Assembly (NCBI RefSeq): GCF_036010325.1
Contig: NZ_CP108549.1
Span: forward strand, 4,836,001 to 4,900,000
Source: Streptomyces sp. NBC_01210
GTDB lineage: Bacteria; Actinomycetota; Actinomycetes; Streptomycetales; Streptomycetaceae
Length of the DNA: 64,000 bases
Direction: 5' to 3'
Both the position numbers and the translations under genes were made by a program. The notes beneath the pieces were generated by a model. The model worked only from the letters and a program-made list of their open reading frames with translations, did not search any database and had not been told where the DNA came from. Positions 18,286 to 26,104 of the stretch are shown here, in pieces. The number at the start of each line of letters is the position of its first letter. Positions within the stretch are counted from its first letter, which is position 1.

Positions 18286-19317
18286 TCAAGCGGTGACTGC
18301 GGTGACATCCGGCCAGCGCAGCACGGTCGAGGCCCAGGTCAGCCCGCCGCCGAAGGCCGTGAGCAGGACGCCCTGACCCTGCCGGAGAGTGCCGGAGGCG
18401 GCGGCGTCGGCGAGCGCGAGCGGGATCGAGGCGGCGGAGGTGTTGCCCACCCGCTCGATCTGGGAGACGAGCCGCTCGTTCGGGATCTCCAGTTCCGCGG
18501 CGACGGCGTCGAGGATGCGCTGGTTCGCCTGGTGGGCGACGACGTGATCGAGGGTGTCGGTGGTCCAGCCCGCGCTCGCCAGCACCCGCCGTGCGGACTG
18601 CGACATATGGGCCACGGCATTGCGGTAGACCCGCTTGCCCTGCATCTGGAAGTAGTGGTCGGCCCGTTCGACGATCTGCCGCGGGGCCGAACGCTGCCGG
18701 GAACCGCCCGCGGGCACCGTGATCAGATCGGCGAGTGCGCCGTCGCTGCCCAGGTCGTACGGTCCGAGCGCGCCCTCCTCGTCCGCTCTGCCGGCACGGA
18801 GCACCACGGCGCCCGCCCCGTCCCCGAACACCGCACGGGTGGTGCGGTCCTGCGGGTCCAGGATGGTCGAGTACGCGTCCGCGCCGATCACCAGCACCCG
18901 CTCGGCGATGCCGGCGGCGATGAATCCCGAGGCGACGGCGAGGCTGTAGACGAATCCGCTGCACACGGCCGACACATCGAAGGCGGGTACGGGGCCGAGG
19001 CCGAGTCGTCCGGCCACATCGGGTGCGGTGGCCGGGCAGGGCCTGTCCGGCGTGGTGGTGGCCACCACCAGCGCGTCCACGTCCGAGGCGCCGGCCGACT
19101 TCAGGGCGCGCAGGCCCGCTTCGACGGCGAGGTCCGAGGTGGCCATGCCCTCGTCGATCACATGCCGCTGGGCGATGCCCGTACGGCTGCGGATCCATTC
19201 GTCGCTGGTGTCCAGTTCGGCGGAGAGCTCATGGTTGGTGACCACTCGGGCCGGCAGCCAGGAACCGATACCGGTGATGACCGCGGCCCTGTGGTGACTT
19301 TCCGGTTCTGAAACCAT
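18286..19317 (-). CDS. 3-oxoacyl-ACP synthase III (KAS III/FabH-like)
   Basis: 343 residues. The Cys-His-Asn triad is complete: C119 in SAVCSG, H262 in VAHQAN and N292 in GNTSAAS. It condenses an acyl-CoA starter with malonyl-ACP to give a beta-ketoacyl-ACP. Location beside a dedicated ACP and an AfsA homologue argues for a specialised enzyme rather than the housekeeping FabH. Two starts are possible: ATG 19317 (AAGGGG 9 nt upstream, chosen) and ATG 19326 (adenine directly after the GGGG). A promoter (TTGACG/TACTTT) lies at 19399-19428. Confidence 0.93.
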   Translation of the reverse strand: MVSEPESHHRAAVITGIGSWLPARVVTNHELSAELDTSDEWIRSRTGIAQRHVIDEGMATSDLAVEAGLRALKSAGASDVDALVVATTTPDRPCPATAPDVAGRLGLGPVPAFDVSAVCSGFVYSLAVASGFIAAGIAERVLVIGADAYSTILDPQDRTTRAVFGDGAGAVVLRAGRADEEGALGPYDLGSDGALADLITVPAGGSRQRSAPRQIVERADHYFQMQGKRVYRNAVAHMSQSARRVLASAGWTTDTLDHVVAHQANQRILDAVAAELEIPNERLVSQIERVGNTSAASIPLALADAAASGTLRQGQGVLLTAFGGGLTWASTVLRWPDVTAVTA

Positions 19318-19398
19318 GTCATTCATCCCCTTGTCGAAGCCTCGTCGAAGTCTTCCAAGTGGTGCCGGATATAGGGAATTCCATGGAAGCTTGCTTCG

Positions 19399-19428
19399 AA
19401 AGTATTCATTGAATTGAGCGATCGTCAA
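19399..19428 (-). promoter_or_regulatory. Promoter of the KAS III-ACP operon
   Basis: Minus-strand TTGACG (19423-19428) and TACTTT (19399-19404) with an 18-bp spacer lie 82 bp before the KAS III start. The 266-bp divergent region (19318-19583) must also hold the promoter of the AfsA-type operon; no clear -10/-35 was assigned for that strand. Confidence 0.5.
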
Positions 19429-19583
19429 CGAGTATCTAGGCGATGCTTGCAGGTCACATCGGGCGGCGTAGCCGATCGGCCACCCCGGTCTGGCAGTTGT
19501 GCCGCGGGAATTCAGGAAACTAATGTCCATGACGTACTTCCTGTGCGGTTGTTACGCCGCAATTACCGGGAGAGGAACAGTAG

Positions 19584-20330
19584 ATGAGCACCCACGTCAT
19601 GGTGGTCGCGGACCGCTTCACAGGCTTTGTGCACTCGGACGACGTCCGCACCATCTCCGGGCTGACCGCGGAGATCAACAAGGGCGTGTTCGACGACGGA
19701 CAGGGCGAGGTCCTGCTGCACGGCGGCCAGGGCGTCGGCAGCTTCGAGCGCGGTTACCTCCAGCAGGCCATCGACCGGCGCAAACTGACCGACCGGATCC
19801 GCTTCACCGGCGAGCAGGTGGAGCCGGAGGGCCGCGATGTAGTGCACAAACACAGCGAGAACAACGTTCTGCTGGCCAACCTCCGCCACGTGGACGGCGC
19901 GCGTTACACCGCGGACATCCGGGTGCACGGCGACAACGAACTGCTGCTGGACCACCAGACCGGAGAGCATGTCCAGGGCATGGTCATCGTCGAGGCGGTG
20001 CGCCAGCTGTTCGTCGGAGTCTTCGAGTGCGGGTACCGCAACCGCTGGCCGCTCAGCGATTTCTACATCGTCTGGAACTCCATGAACCTGACGTTCGAGA
20101 ACTTCCTCTTCCCGCTTCCCGCGCAAATACGATGCACAGTGAACGAACTTTCGGTCGACAAGCCGGAAAGGCAGCTGGACTTCGCCCTCGATGTGGAGCT
20201 GTATCAGAGCGGAAAACTGACGGCTTCCGGCAGGGTCGGATTCTCCGGATTTCCCAGCCAGAAGATCGCCGTACTCGAGCGTCGCAAGGCCCAGAAGGCG
20301 CTCAAGGGTCTTCTTGAGACCAGCGCCTGA
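19584..20330 (+). CDS. AfsA-type butenolide synthase (A-factor hotdog domain protein)
   Basis: 248 residues. It has the AfsA repeat of about 110 residues, recognisable by 'VHKHSENNVLLANLR' and 'DHQTGEHVQGMVIVEAVRQL', then a second, more degenerate half. AfsA-type proteins condense a beta-ketoacyl thioester with a phosphorylated sugar (DHAP for gamma-butyrolactones; a pentulose for MmyD). This gives a butenolide phosphate. It heads an operon of at least eight genes (19584-25008), divergent from KAS III-ACP. No receptor/repressor (ArpA-type TetR) gene is adjacent, which argues for metabolite assembly rather than autoinducer signalling. GAGAGGA precedes the ATG. Confidence 0.9.
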   Translation: MSTHVMVVADRFTGFVHSDDVRTISGLTAEINKGVFDDGQGEVLLHGGQGVGSFERGYLQQAIDRRKLTDRIRFTGEQVEPEGRDVVHKHSENNVLLANLRHVDGARYTADIRVHGDNELLLDHQTGEHVQGMVIVEAVRQLFVGVFECGYRNRWPLSDFYIVWNSMNLTFENFLFPLPAQIRCTVNELSVDKPERQLDFALDVELYQSGKLTASGRVGFSGFPSQKIAVLERRKAQKALKGLLETSA

Positions 20331-20369
20331 CCTCTTCACTTCTCACTCCCTTTTCCAGGAGGAATCCTC

Positions 20370-20987
20370 GTGTCCGCACGCCTGTTGCTCGTGACCGAAG
20401 TGCCGGTGCAGAGCGAAGAGATCGACAAGACCATCGCGGCCTGGACCGCGCACAACGCCGCCTTCGAGCACCCCGGCTCCGTGCTCTACCGCTCGCTCGA
20501 CGACGCGGGTCTGCTGGTGGAGCTGACTCCGGTCAGTGGCCTCGCGGAGATCGCCGAGCGCGATGCGGCCCAGCGGGAGCTGGCGGCCACCATCGCGCCC
20601 GCTCTGGCCGGCGACTTCCGCCGCCAGGTCGTCGAGTTCGTCGAGGCGCCGAAGGACACCGACGATCCGCTGCCGGCGACTCCGTACATCCAGCTGAGGC
20701 ATGTCGAGGTCAAGCCGCCGGTGCACGAGGCCTACCGGGAGTGGCGGGACCGCACGATCTTCGACGTCGTACGCACACACGACGAGGTCGAGGTCTTCCT
20801 CGCCTACCACTCCCTGCTGAGCACCGAGCCCGGAGTGCTGTTCGTCTCCGGATTCTCCGTCGAACCCGACGTCTACCAGGCGGTGTTTACCTCTCCCCGG
20901 TACCAGGACATCGTCAGGCAGGCCGGGGATACGTACATCACCGACCGGGGTCTCTACACCCGGATCTACGCCCGCGTCGAGAACTGA
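20370..20987 (+). CDS. Two-repeat alpha/beta protein, dimeric alpha-beta-barrel-like (unknown function)
   Basis: 205 residues, GTG start with AGGAGG 7 nt upstream. The two halves (about 1-98 and 105-205) share the pattern of a beta-strand, a helix with 'W' ('KTIAAWTAHN' and 'HEAYREWRDR'), and strands. This suggests an internal duplication of an antibiotic-monooxygenase/EthD-type ferredoxin fold. Such small proteins act as monooxygenases, cyclases or isomerases in polyketide pathways, often cofactor-free. I do not recognise a close family, and no catalytic residue can be fixed. It lies between the AfsA-type gene and the SDR and is probably a ring-tailoring enzyme of the cluster. Confidence 0.75.
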   Translation: MSARLLLVTEVPVQSEEIDKTIAAWTAHNAAFEHPGSVLYRSLDDAGLLVELTPVSGLAEIAERDAAQRELAATIAPALAGDFRRQVVEFVEAPKDTDDPLPATPYIQLRHVEVKPPVHEAYREWRDRTIFDVVRTHDEVEVFLAYHSLLSTEPGVLFVSGFSVEPDVYQAVFTSPRYQDIVRQAGDTYITDRGLYTRIYARVEN

Positions 20988-20999
20988 GGGGCCGCAACG

Positions 21000-21812
21000 A
21001 TGACTGAGCTGAAGGAGACGGACCGTGATGTGGCCGTCGTCAGCGGCGCCACCGGCGGAATCGGCGGCGCGGTCGTGGAGCGGCTGGCCGCGGACGGGGC
21101 ACGCGTGGTGCTGCTCGGCCGTGACGCGGCCCGGCTGGAAGCGGCCCGCAAGCGCATCGCCGAGCGGCTCGCCGAGAGTGGCGACGGAACGCACGAGCTC
21201 ACTGCCGTGGTCCTCGACATCAACGAGACCGCGTCGGTCGAAGAGGGCATCGCCTGGGTGTTGGGGCGTTTCGGCCGGATCGACGTGCTGGTGAACGCCG
21301 CGGGCGACGGACCGGTGGCTCCCCTGCTCGAGTCCACCGACGAGCAGTGGAACACCACGGTCAACAGCAAGCTGTTCGGCGCGATACGGCTCACCAGGGC
21401 CGTCGCCCGGACCATGGTGGAACGCGGAGCGGGCCGGATCGTCTTCATCAACGGCTCGTTCCGCCGCGAGCCCGATCCGCTCTTTGTGATCAACGGAGTC
21501 ACCAACGCCGGGCTCGGCGGCTTCGCCAAGGCGATCTCCCGCGACCTGGGCAGGAGCGGACTGCGGGTCAACACCGTGGACCCGGGTGCGACCGACACCG
21601 ATCTGTGGACGCAGACCCTCGCGGACCTCGGCCGGCGCTTCGGCATCAGCCCCGAGCAGGTGGGCGAGGACTTCCTCGGCAAGACGCCGTACGGATCACT
21701 GCCGACGCCCGCCGATGTCGCCGAGGCGGTGGCCTATCTCGTGTCGCCCGGCGCCGCGCAGATCAACGGTGCCTCGATCACCGTCGACGGCGGCGCCTCG
21801 GTGGCGCTGTAG
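21000..21812 (+). CDS. SDR-family oxidoreductase lacking the YxxxK motif
   Basis: 270 residues, FabG-like Rossmann fold. The cofactor loop is SGATGGIGG (15-23), 'NAAG' (99-102) and S153 in 'INGSF' are in place, and 'VDPGATDTDL' follows. At the position of the catalytic Tyr-x-x-x-Lys the sequence reads N165-G-V-T-N169. It either uses an altered mechanism or does not reduce ketones. AfsA-type pathways need a reductase for the butenolide (BprA in A-factor), so this is a candidate, but the missing residues leave that open. The start follows the previous stop by 12 nt, with GAGGGG upstream. Confidence 0.9.
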   Translation: MTELKETDRDVAVVSGATGGIGGAVVERLAADGARVVLLGRDAARLEAARKRIAERLAESGDGTHELTAVVLDINETASVEEGIAWVLGRFGRIDVLVNAAGDGPVAPLLESTDEQWNTTVNSKLFGAIRLTRAVARTMVERGAGRIVFINGSFRREPDPLFVINGVTNAGLGGFAKAISRDLGRSGLRVNTVDPGATDTDLWTQTLADLGRRFGISPEQVGEDFLGKTPYGSLPTPADVAEAVAYLVSPGAAQINGASITVDGGASVAL

Positions 21813-21827
21813 GTGGAGGAAGCCGAG

Positions 21828-23060
21828 ATGGTCACCACGGCCCAGACATCCCCCTCCGCTGCCGAGCGTTCCAGGGCGGCGGCCTGGCGCGCGGCCGTCG
21901 TCGCCGCGGCCGCGACCTGCTGCGCGGTCTCCACGATCTATATGACGCAGCCGGTCTTCCCCGAGATCGCCGCATCACTGAAGGTCGGCCCGGAGGACGC
22001 CCGGTTGGTCTTCACCGTGGCGAGCTTCGCGTACGCCCTGTCGTTCTTTCTCTTCGGGCCGCTCTCCGACCGGTTCAGCAGCAAGGTGCTGGGCGGCAGC
22101 GGAGCGCTGACAGTCGCCGCGCTGATCTCCTTTGCGGCGGTGGTGCCCGACTTCGGCGTGTTCGCGCTGCTGCTCGCCGTGGCCGGGATCGCGGCCGCCG
22201 CGGTACCGGCCGCGATGATCGCGCTGATGCCAAGGATCGCTCCCGACGGTCTGGTCGGTGTCTTCTTCGGACTGATCATCGGGGCCACGGTCGCCGGCAT
22301 CACCCTCGGGCGCTCCTTCACCGGCGTCGTCGCCGGGTGGGCCGACTGGCACAGGGCGGTGCTGCTGCTCGCGGCGCTCAATGTGCTGACCGCGGTGCTG
22401 CTGCGCCTGCTGCCGACACCGCGCGCGGGCGACCGCCGGACCCGCAAGCCGGTGGGGCAGGCGTATCTGGCGGCGCTGCGGATGTTCGGACAGGGGCCCG
22501 TGGTGCGGCTGTTCGGGGTCGGGGCGCTGCTGTTCTTCGGCTATCTCGGACTCGTCACGTTTCTGACGTACCGGCTGCAGGGCGCCCCCTTCCACTTCAG
22601 CGCCGGTGCGATCGGCACGGTGAGCCTGATCGGTCTGACCGGCGTGCTGGGTGCACCGCTGGCCGGACGGCTGAGCAGTCGGATCGCGCCGCGCCATGTG
22701 GTGCTGCTGGGCCTCGGCCTGGTGCTGGCCGGTGTCGCCGCGCTCGGGGCGGCGTCGGGCACCGCGCTGCTGGTCGTCGGGATGCTGCTGCTCTTCCTGG
22801 GTGTCTTCTCGTGCCAGCCGGCCGTGCTGGTGCTGCTGGCCCAGTCCGTGCCGCAGGAACAGCGCGGCGCCGCCTCGTCCATGTACATGCTCGTCTGTCT
22901 GCTCGCGGGCAGCGCCGCCAGCGCCGCGCTCGGCCCGGTGTGGACCGGCGGCGGCTGGGGTGCCGTGGTGGCCACCGGTGCGGGCTCCGTGGGACTCGCG
23001 GCCGCACTGGCGGCGCTCGGTTTCCGGGACAACACAGCAGAAGGGAGTGGTTCGCGATGA
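21828..23060 (+). CDS. MFS exporter
   Basis: 410 residues, 12 predicted transmembrane helices. Helix 1 starts near residue 22. 'GPLSDRF' between helices 2 and 3 is the MFS motif A equivalent. It belongs to the drug/arabinose-efflux type of major facilitator, including relatives of methylenomycin exporter Mmr by general class. ATG 21828 is preferred (GGAGG 8 nt upstream); GTG 21813 is an alternative. The stop overlaps the next start as ATGA. Placed inside the operon, it is probably the product exporter and self-resistance protein. Confidence 0.92.
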   Translation: MVTTAQTSPSAAERSRAAAWRAAVVAAAATCCAVSTIYMTQPVFPEIAASLKVGPEDARLVFTVASFAYALSFFLFGPLSDRFSSKVLGGSGALTVAALISFAAVVPDFGVFALLLAVAGIAAAAVPAAMIALMPRIAPDGLVGVFFGLIIGATVAGITLGRSFTGVVAGWADWHRAVLLLAALNVLTAVLLRLLPTPRAGDRRTRKPVGQAYLAALRMFGQGPVVRLFGVGALLFFGYLGLVTFLTYRLQGAPFHFSAGAIGTVSLIGLTGVLGAPLAGRLSSRIAPRHVVLLGLGLVLAGVAALGAASGTALLVVGMLLLFLGVFSCQPAVLVLLAQSVPQEQRGAASSMYMLVCLLAGSAASAALGPVWTGGGWGAVVATGAGSVGLAAALAALGFRDNTAEGSGSR

Positions 23061-23902
23061 GCCGTTCGCGGAGCTACCGGCTCAGCCCCACCACCCAGGG
23101 GCCGTCGTATCCGCCCAGTGAAATCGTCGACGCCGAAGGCGACTTCGTGGTGATCGGAATGATCAACCGGGAGGGGCCCTCGGGCAGTGTCGAACGGTCC
23201 TGGGGATCAGCGATCGTCAGCCCCAAGAGCGATCTGCCGGCGTTCGGCGAGCAGCTCCCGTACACCGTCGTACGCGAGCTGGGCAGCGAACTCGACCCGG
23301 CGGACCGGGACATGGTGCTGCATACGCTTCCGCTTCCACTGCCGTGCAACAACTACCCGATGGTCTTCGCACCCGAGCAGCGGCCCGACGCGAACGAGAT
23401 CGTACGGCCGAGCTATCCGCTCCATCAGGCGCCGATCCCCGATCTGCGGCCGGAGGACGGGCCCAAGGTGACCGAGCCGATCACGCTCGGCCGGTGGGTC
23501 CAGGCGGAGGGGGTGCTGGAGGTGGAACTCACCCCGGACGGCCGCGGCGCCGTATTCCGGATGGAGTTCGGCGGGCTGGTCCCGAGCAGCCTCTACACCG
23601 TGATGTCCCTGCGTCAGCACGACCTGGACCCGGCAGGGCCCACCAGGCCCGGTCCGCTGGGTGTGCCCAATGTCTTCGTCACCGACGAGGACGGCAGCGC
23701 GAGTTACCGCGCGACCATGCCGCATCCCTTCCCGGCGCCCGGCACACCGGGAGCGAACCGGATCATCAATGTCGTGGTGCTGTGGATGAGTTATCAGCAG
23801 AACTACGGCGGTGCCATCGGCTGGTTCGGTCTGGGCGGCGATATTCATGCCCAGTTGAAACTTCAGAAGCCGGAATTTCACGAATTCGTAACGACGGAAT
23901 GA
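23057..23902 (+). CDS. Unrecognised 281-residue cluster protein
   Basis: 281 residues, soluble, no signal peptide or membrane segment. It overlaps the MFS stop by 4 nt (ATGA), so it is translationally coupled. The sequence is rich in Pro, aromatic residues and beta-prone segments, with many His/Asp/Glu. A distinctive C-terminal part reads 'IINVVVLWMSYQQNYGGAIG'. The segment 'RWVQAEGVLEVELTPDGRG' with 'FGGLVPSSLYTVM' looks like a beta-sandwich. I know no family for it. It sits between the exporter and the tautomerase and may be an enzyme defining this cluster. Confidence 0.7.
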   Translation: MSRSRSYRLSPTTQGPSYPPSEIVDAEGDFVVIGMINREGPSGSVERSWGSAIVSPKSDLPAFGEQLPYTVVRELGSELDPADRDMVLHTLPLPLPCNNYPMVFAPEQRPDANEIVRPSYPLHQAPIPDLRPEDGPKVTEPITLGRWVQAEGVLEVELTPDGRGAVFRMEFGGLVPSSLYTVMSLRQHDLDPAGPTRPGPLGVPNVFVTDEDGSASYRATMPHPFPAPGTPGANRIINVVVLWMSYQQNYGGAIGWFGLGGDIHAQLKLQKPEFHEFVTTE

Positions 23903-23918
23903 ATTGAGGTTGGTGGCT

Positions 23919-24134
23919 GTGCCGTTCATCACTGTGACCACGTGGCCGAATCAGACGGATGAGAAGAGTCAGGAGCTGATCGAGGAGATCACCAAGGCCA
24001 CACACAAGGTCACCGGAGCGCCGCTCGACAAGATAGCGGTGGTCATTCAGGAGATTCCCCAGAATCGCTGGGGCGAGGGTGGGATCATGGCTACGAACCC
24101 GGAATTTCCGGAGTTGAGCCGGCGCCGGAAGTGA
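23919..24134 (+). CDS. 4-oxalocrotonate tautomerase family protein
   Basis: 71 residues. The GTG at 23919 is chosen because it places Pro directly after Met ('MPFITV'). That Pro becomes the N-terminal catalytic base of tautomerases. Other family features are 'EITKATHKVTGAP' and 'VVIQEIPQNRWGEGG', with a basic residue near the end. Members catalyse keto-enol tautomerisation, decarboxylation or dehalogenation of enolised acids. An upstream TTG/ATG reading (23904) would bury the Pro. It starts 16 nt after the previous stop, and a decarboxylase-like gene follows. Confidence 0.9.
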   Translation: MPFITVTTWPNQTDEKSQELIEEITKATHKVTGAPLDKIAVVIQEIPQNRWGEGGIMATNPEFPELSRRRK

Positions 24135-24177
24135 GCCGGCGCAGGTCCTGAACCATGGAACAAGGAGTCATCCAGGC

Positions 24178-25008
24178 ATGGCAGTTGAGTCTCACGACGA
24201 TGGGAAGGACCGCTACAGCAGGGGGTTGGCAATCCTGCAGCAGCTCGCCGCCGAGGAACGTCCTTCGGTGCTCGACAGCTTCTCCGACATCGCCCCCGAC
24301 CTCGGTCGGTTCACGGTCGAGTTTCCTTACGGCGATATCTACGCACGGTCCTCACTCACCCTGCGGCAGAGGCAGCTCGCGACGGTGGGCGCCCTGACGG
24401 CTCTCGGGCATGCCGCACCGCAGCTGAAGTTCCATATTCACGGAGCGCTCAATATCGGTGTGACGCGGCGTGAGATTGTCGAGGCGATCCTTCATGTTGT
24501 GGTGTACGCGGGATTCCCTGCGGCCATCAACGGTCTGAATGTTGCCAAGGCGGTGTTCGCGGAGCGTACGGACGACAGTGACGAAGCCCCGCACGCCGTC
24601 AGCGAGAGCGACGACGCGCCGCGCTATGACCGCGGCTGGGACGCGCTCGCCGAGATCGACGGCGACGCGGGCGAGGCGGTGATCGAGAGCCTCAAGGACA
24701 TCGCTCCCGATCTCGCCCGCTACATCGTGGAGTTCTCCTTCGGGGACATCTACACACGCGGCGGTCTCGACCTGCATGCCCGTGAGGTGGTGACGATCGC
24801 CGCGTGCACCGCGCTGGGTACGGCCCGTCCCCAGCTCAAGGTGCATGTGAACGGGCTGCTCAATGTCGGCGGCACCCAGGACGAGGTCGTGGAGACCATC
24901 CTGCAGATGGCTGTCTACGCGGGCTTCCCCGCCGCGATCAACGGCATCACGGCCGCCCGCGAGGTCTTCGCGGAGCGGGCGGCGCATTCGGGCCCGTCCG
25001 GCGATTGA
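24178..25008 (+). CDS. Duplicated carboxymuconolactone-decarboxylase-like protein
   Basis: 276 residues: two CMD/AhpD-like domains (about 10-125 and 150-265) in tandem. Each has 'L..REL.T(V/I)' -type helices and the closing 'YAGFPAAINGL/I' motif. The redox CxxC of AhpD is absent, so a decarboxylase or isomerase role on a beta-keto/lactone substrate is more likely. Each half keeps a His in the 'KFHIHGALNIG' and 'KVHVNGLLNVGG' segment. AGGAG lies 10 nt before the ATG. It ends the AfsA-headed operon. Fused CMD pairs occur in several aromatic and lactone pathways, but function here is inferred from the neighbours. Confidence 0.85.
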   Translation: MAVESHDDGKDRYSRGLAILQQLAAEERPSVLDSFSDIAPDLGRFTVEFPYGDIYARSSLTLRQRQLATVGALTALGHAAPQLKFHIHGALNIGVTRREIVEAILHVVVYAGFPAAINGLNVAKAVFAERTDDSDEAPHAVSESDDAPRYDRGWDALAEIDGDAGEAVIESLKDIAPDLARYIVEFSFGDIYTRGGLDLHAREVVTIAACTALGTARPQLKVHVNGLLNVGGTQDEVVETILQMAVYAGFPAAINGITAAREVFAERAAHSGPSGD

Positions 25009-25042
25009 GGACACACCGGTTGCCGGACGGGCCCGTCACCGA

Positions 25043-26104
25043 CTAGGGCCTCAGGTTCGGGAACGCGCGGGCGGCCCGCGGCGGTACGGCAAAGGTCGCC
25101 CGGCTCCGTACCTCCATCACGGAGTTGATGCCGTTGTTGCGGCGGACCCCGATGTCGCCGTGATGCCCGCGCGCGTCGGCCGCGTTCATCACCGCGCGGG
25201 TGGCGTTGAAGTCCTCCATGGTGCGCTGCAGGGACACGAAATGTGTCCCGGGCGCACCATGGTCGAGCGTCGCGAAGTCGCGCCGGTTGATGCGGGGGCG
25301 TCCGTACAGCCTGGCGCGGCCGGTGGCCTGCGCATGTCCCACCTGTCCGTGCGCAACGGCCAGCGCCGGCAGCCGGTCCGCGTCGCTCTCCGCGTCGTCC
25401 ACCAGCTTCTCGGCCTCGTCGGCGCCGATGCCGGGCGCGTACATCCGGGCACTGCGGGTGTCGCGGTCCTGCTCGTACCAGCTGTCGAGGTCGAGCTCGA
25501 TATGGCTCACATGCATGGTGGTGCCGCCGGCCAGCGGGCCTTCGGGGACGGTGATGCTCTCCTCGGTCGCCTGGTTGCCGCGCAGCCCCGAGTGGAAGCC
25601 GAGCAGCAGCGGCGCCTTCGGGGAGAGCCCGCGCTCGGGCAGCCGCTCGGCGGGCAGCCCCCTCCCGACGAAACCGGTGCGTACCTCGCGTATCCGCAGC
25701 CGGGCGCGCTGGTCGAGCGGGCCGGGTCCGAAGAGCGCGTCGGTGACCTCCGCGAGGCGGTCCTCGTCGTCGGACGCAAGATGCAGACAGGCGGCGATGT
25801 CCTCCAGCTTCGGGTTCTCCCAGCGGGCCATCGGGATGGCGCGGGGCACGGGGGAGCGGATGGCGGTGTGCTGCGCGTACCAGCCGAACCCCCAGCCCAG
25901 GCAGGTCAGCAGTCCGTCGGGTCCGTGCGGGAAACGCTCCTCCAGGGCGGCGAGCGCACCCTCGAGGCGCTCGGCGTCCGCGGCGGTGGGGTGGTCCACG
26001 ACGTCGAGCATGAGCAGCCGGTGGAAGCGCGGGGCGAGCGGACGGCCCTCCTCGTCGGTGAGAAAGGTCGATTCCCATGCGTGCTGGGCCTCGGGCAGCT
26101 TCAT
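25043..26104 (-). CDS. DyP-type peroxidase homologue lacking the catalytic Asp
   Basis: 353 residues, dye-decolorising peroxidase-like fold. The GxxDG region reads GFHSGLRGN (169-177), so the distal Asp that activates H2O2 is Ser172. The C-terminal half keeps a candidate proximal heme His (H257 in 'VGHAQATGR') and 'HFVSLQRTMEDF' (288-299). It has no Tat signal, so it is cytoplasmic. The start overlaps the stop of the NAD(P)-binding gene upstream (4-nt overlap), so they form an operon. It might bind heme without peroxidase activity. Assignment is by motif pattern; a distant relative is possible. Confidence 0.7.
   Translation of the reverse strand: MKLPEAQHAWESTFLTDEEGRPLAPRFHRLLMLDVVDHPTAADAERLEGALAALEERFPHGPDGLLTCLGWGFGWYAQHTAIRSPVPRAIPMARWENPKLEDIAACLHLASDDEDRLAEVTDALFGPGPLDQRARLRIREVRTGFVGRGLPAERLPERGLSPKAPLLLGFHSGLRGNQATEESITVPEGPLAGGTTMHVSHIELDLDSWYEQDRDTRSARMYAPGIGADEAEKLVDDAESDADRLPALAVAHGQVGHAQATGRARLYGRPRINRRDFATLDHGAPGTHFVSLQRTMEDFNATRAVMNAADARGHHGDIGVRRNNGINSVMEVRSRATFAVPPRAARAFPNLRP

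Noticed and set aside
19584..20330. AfsA-type gene as a simple gamma-butyrolactone autoinducer synthase
   Set aside because: No ArpA/TetR receptor gene or ARE-type operator is beside it, and it is embedded in an enzyme operon with ACP/KAS III. Kept as an alternative, not the main call.
21347..23056. A long plus-strand open frame running into the 281-residue protein
   Set aside because: It is a shifted reading of the SDR and MFS genes. The real start is the ATG at 23057 that overlaps the MFS stop.
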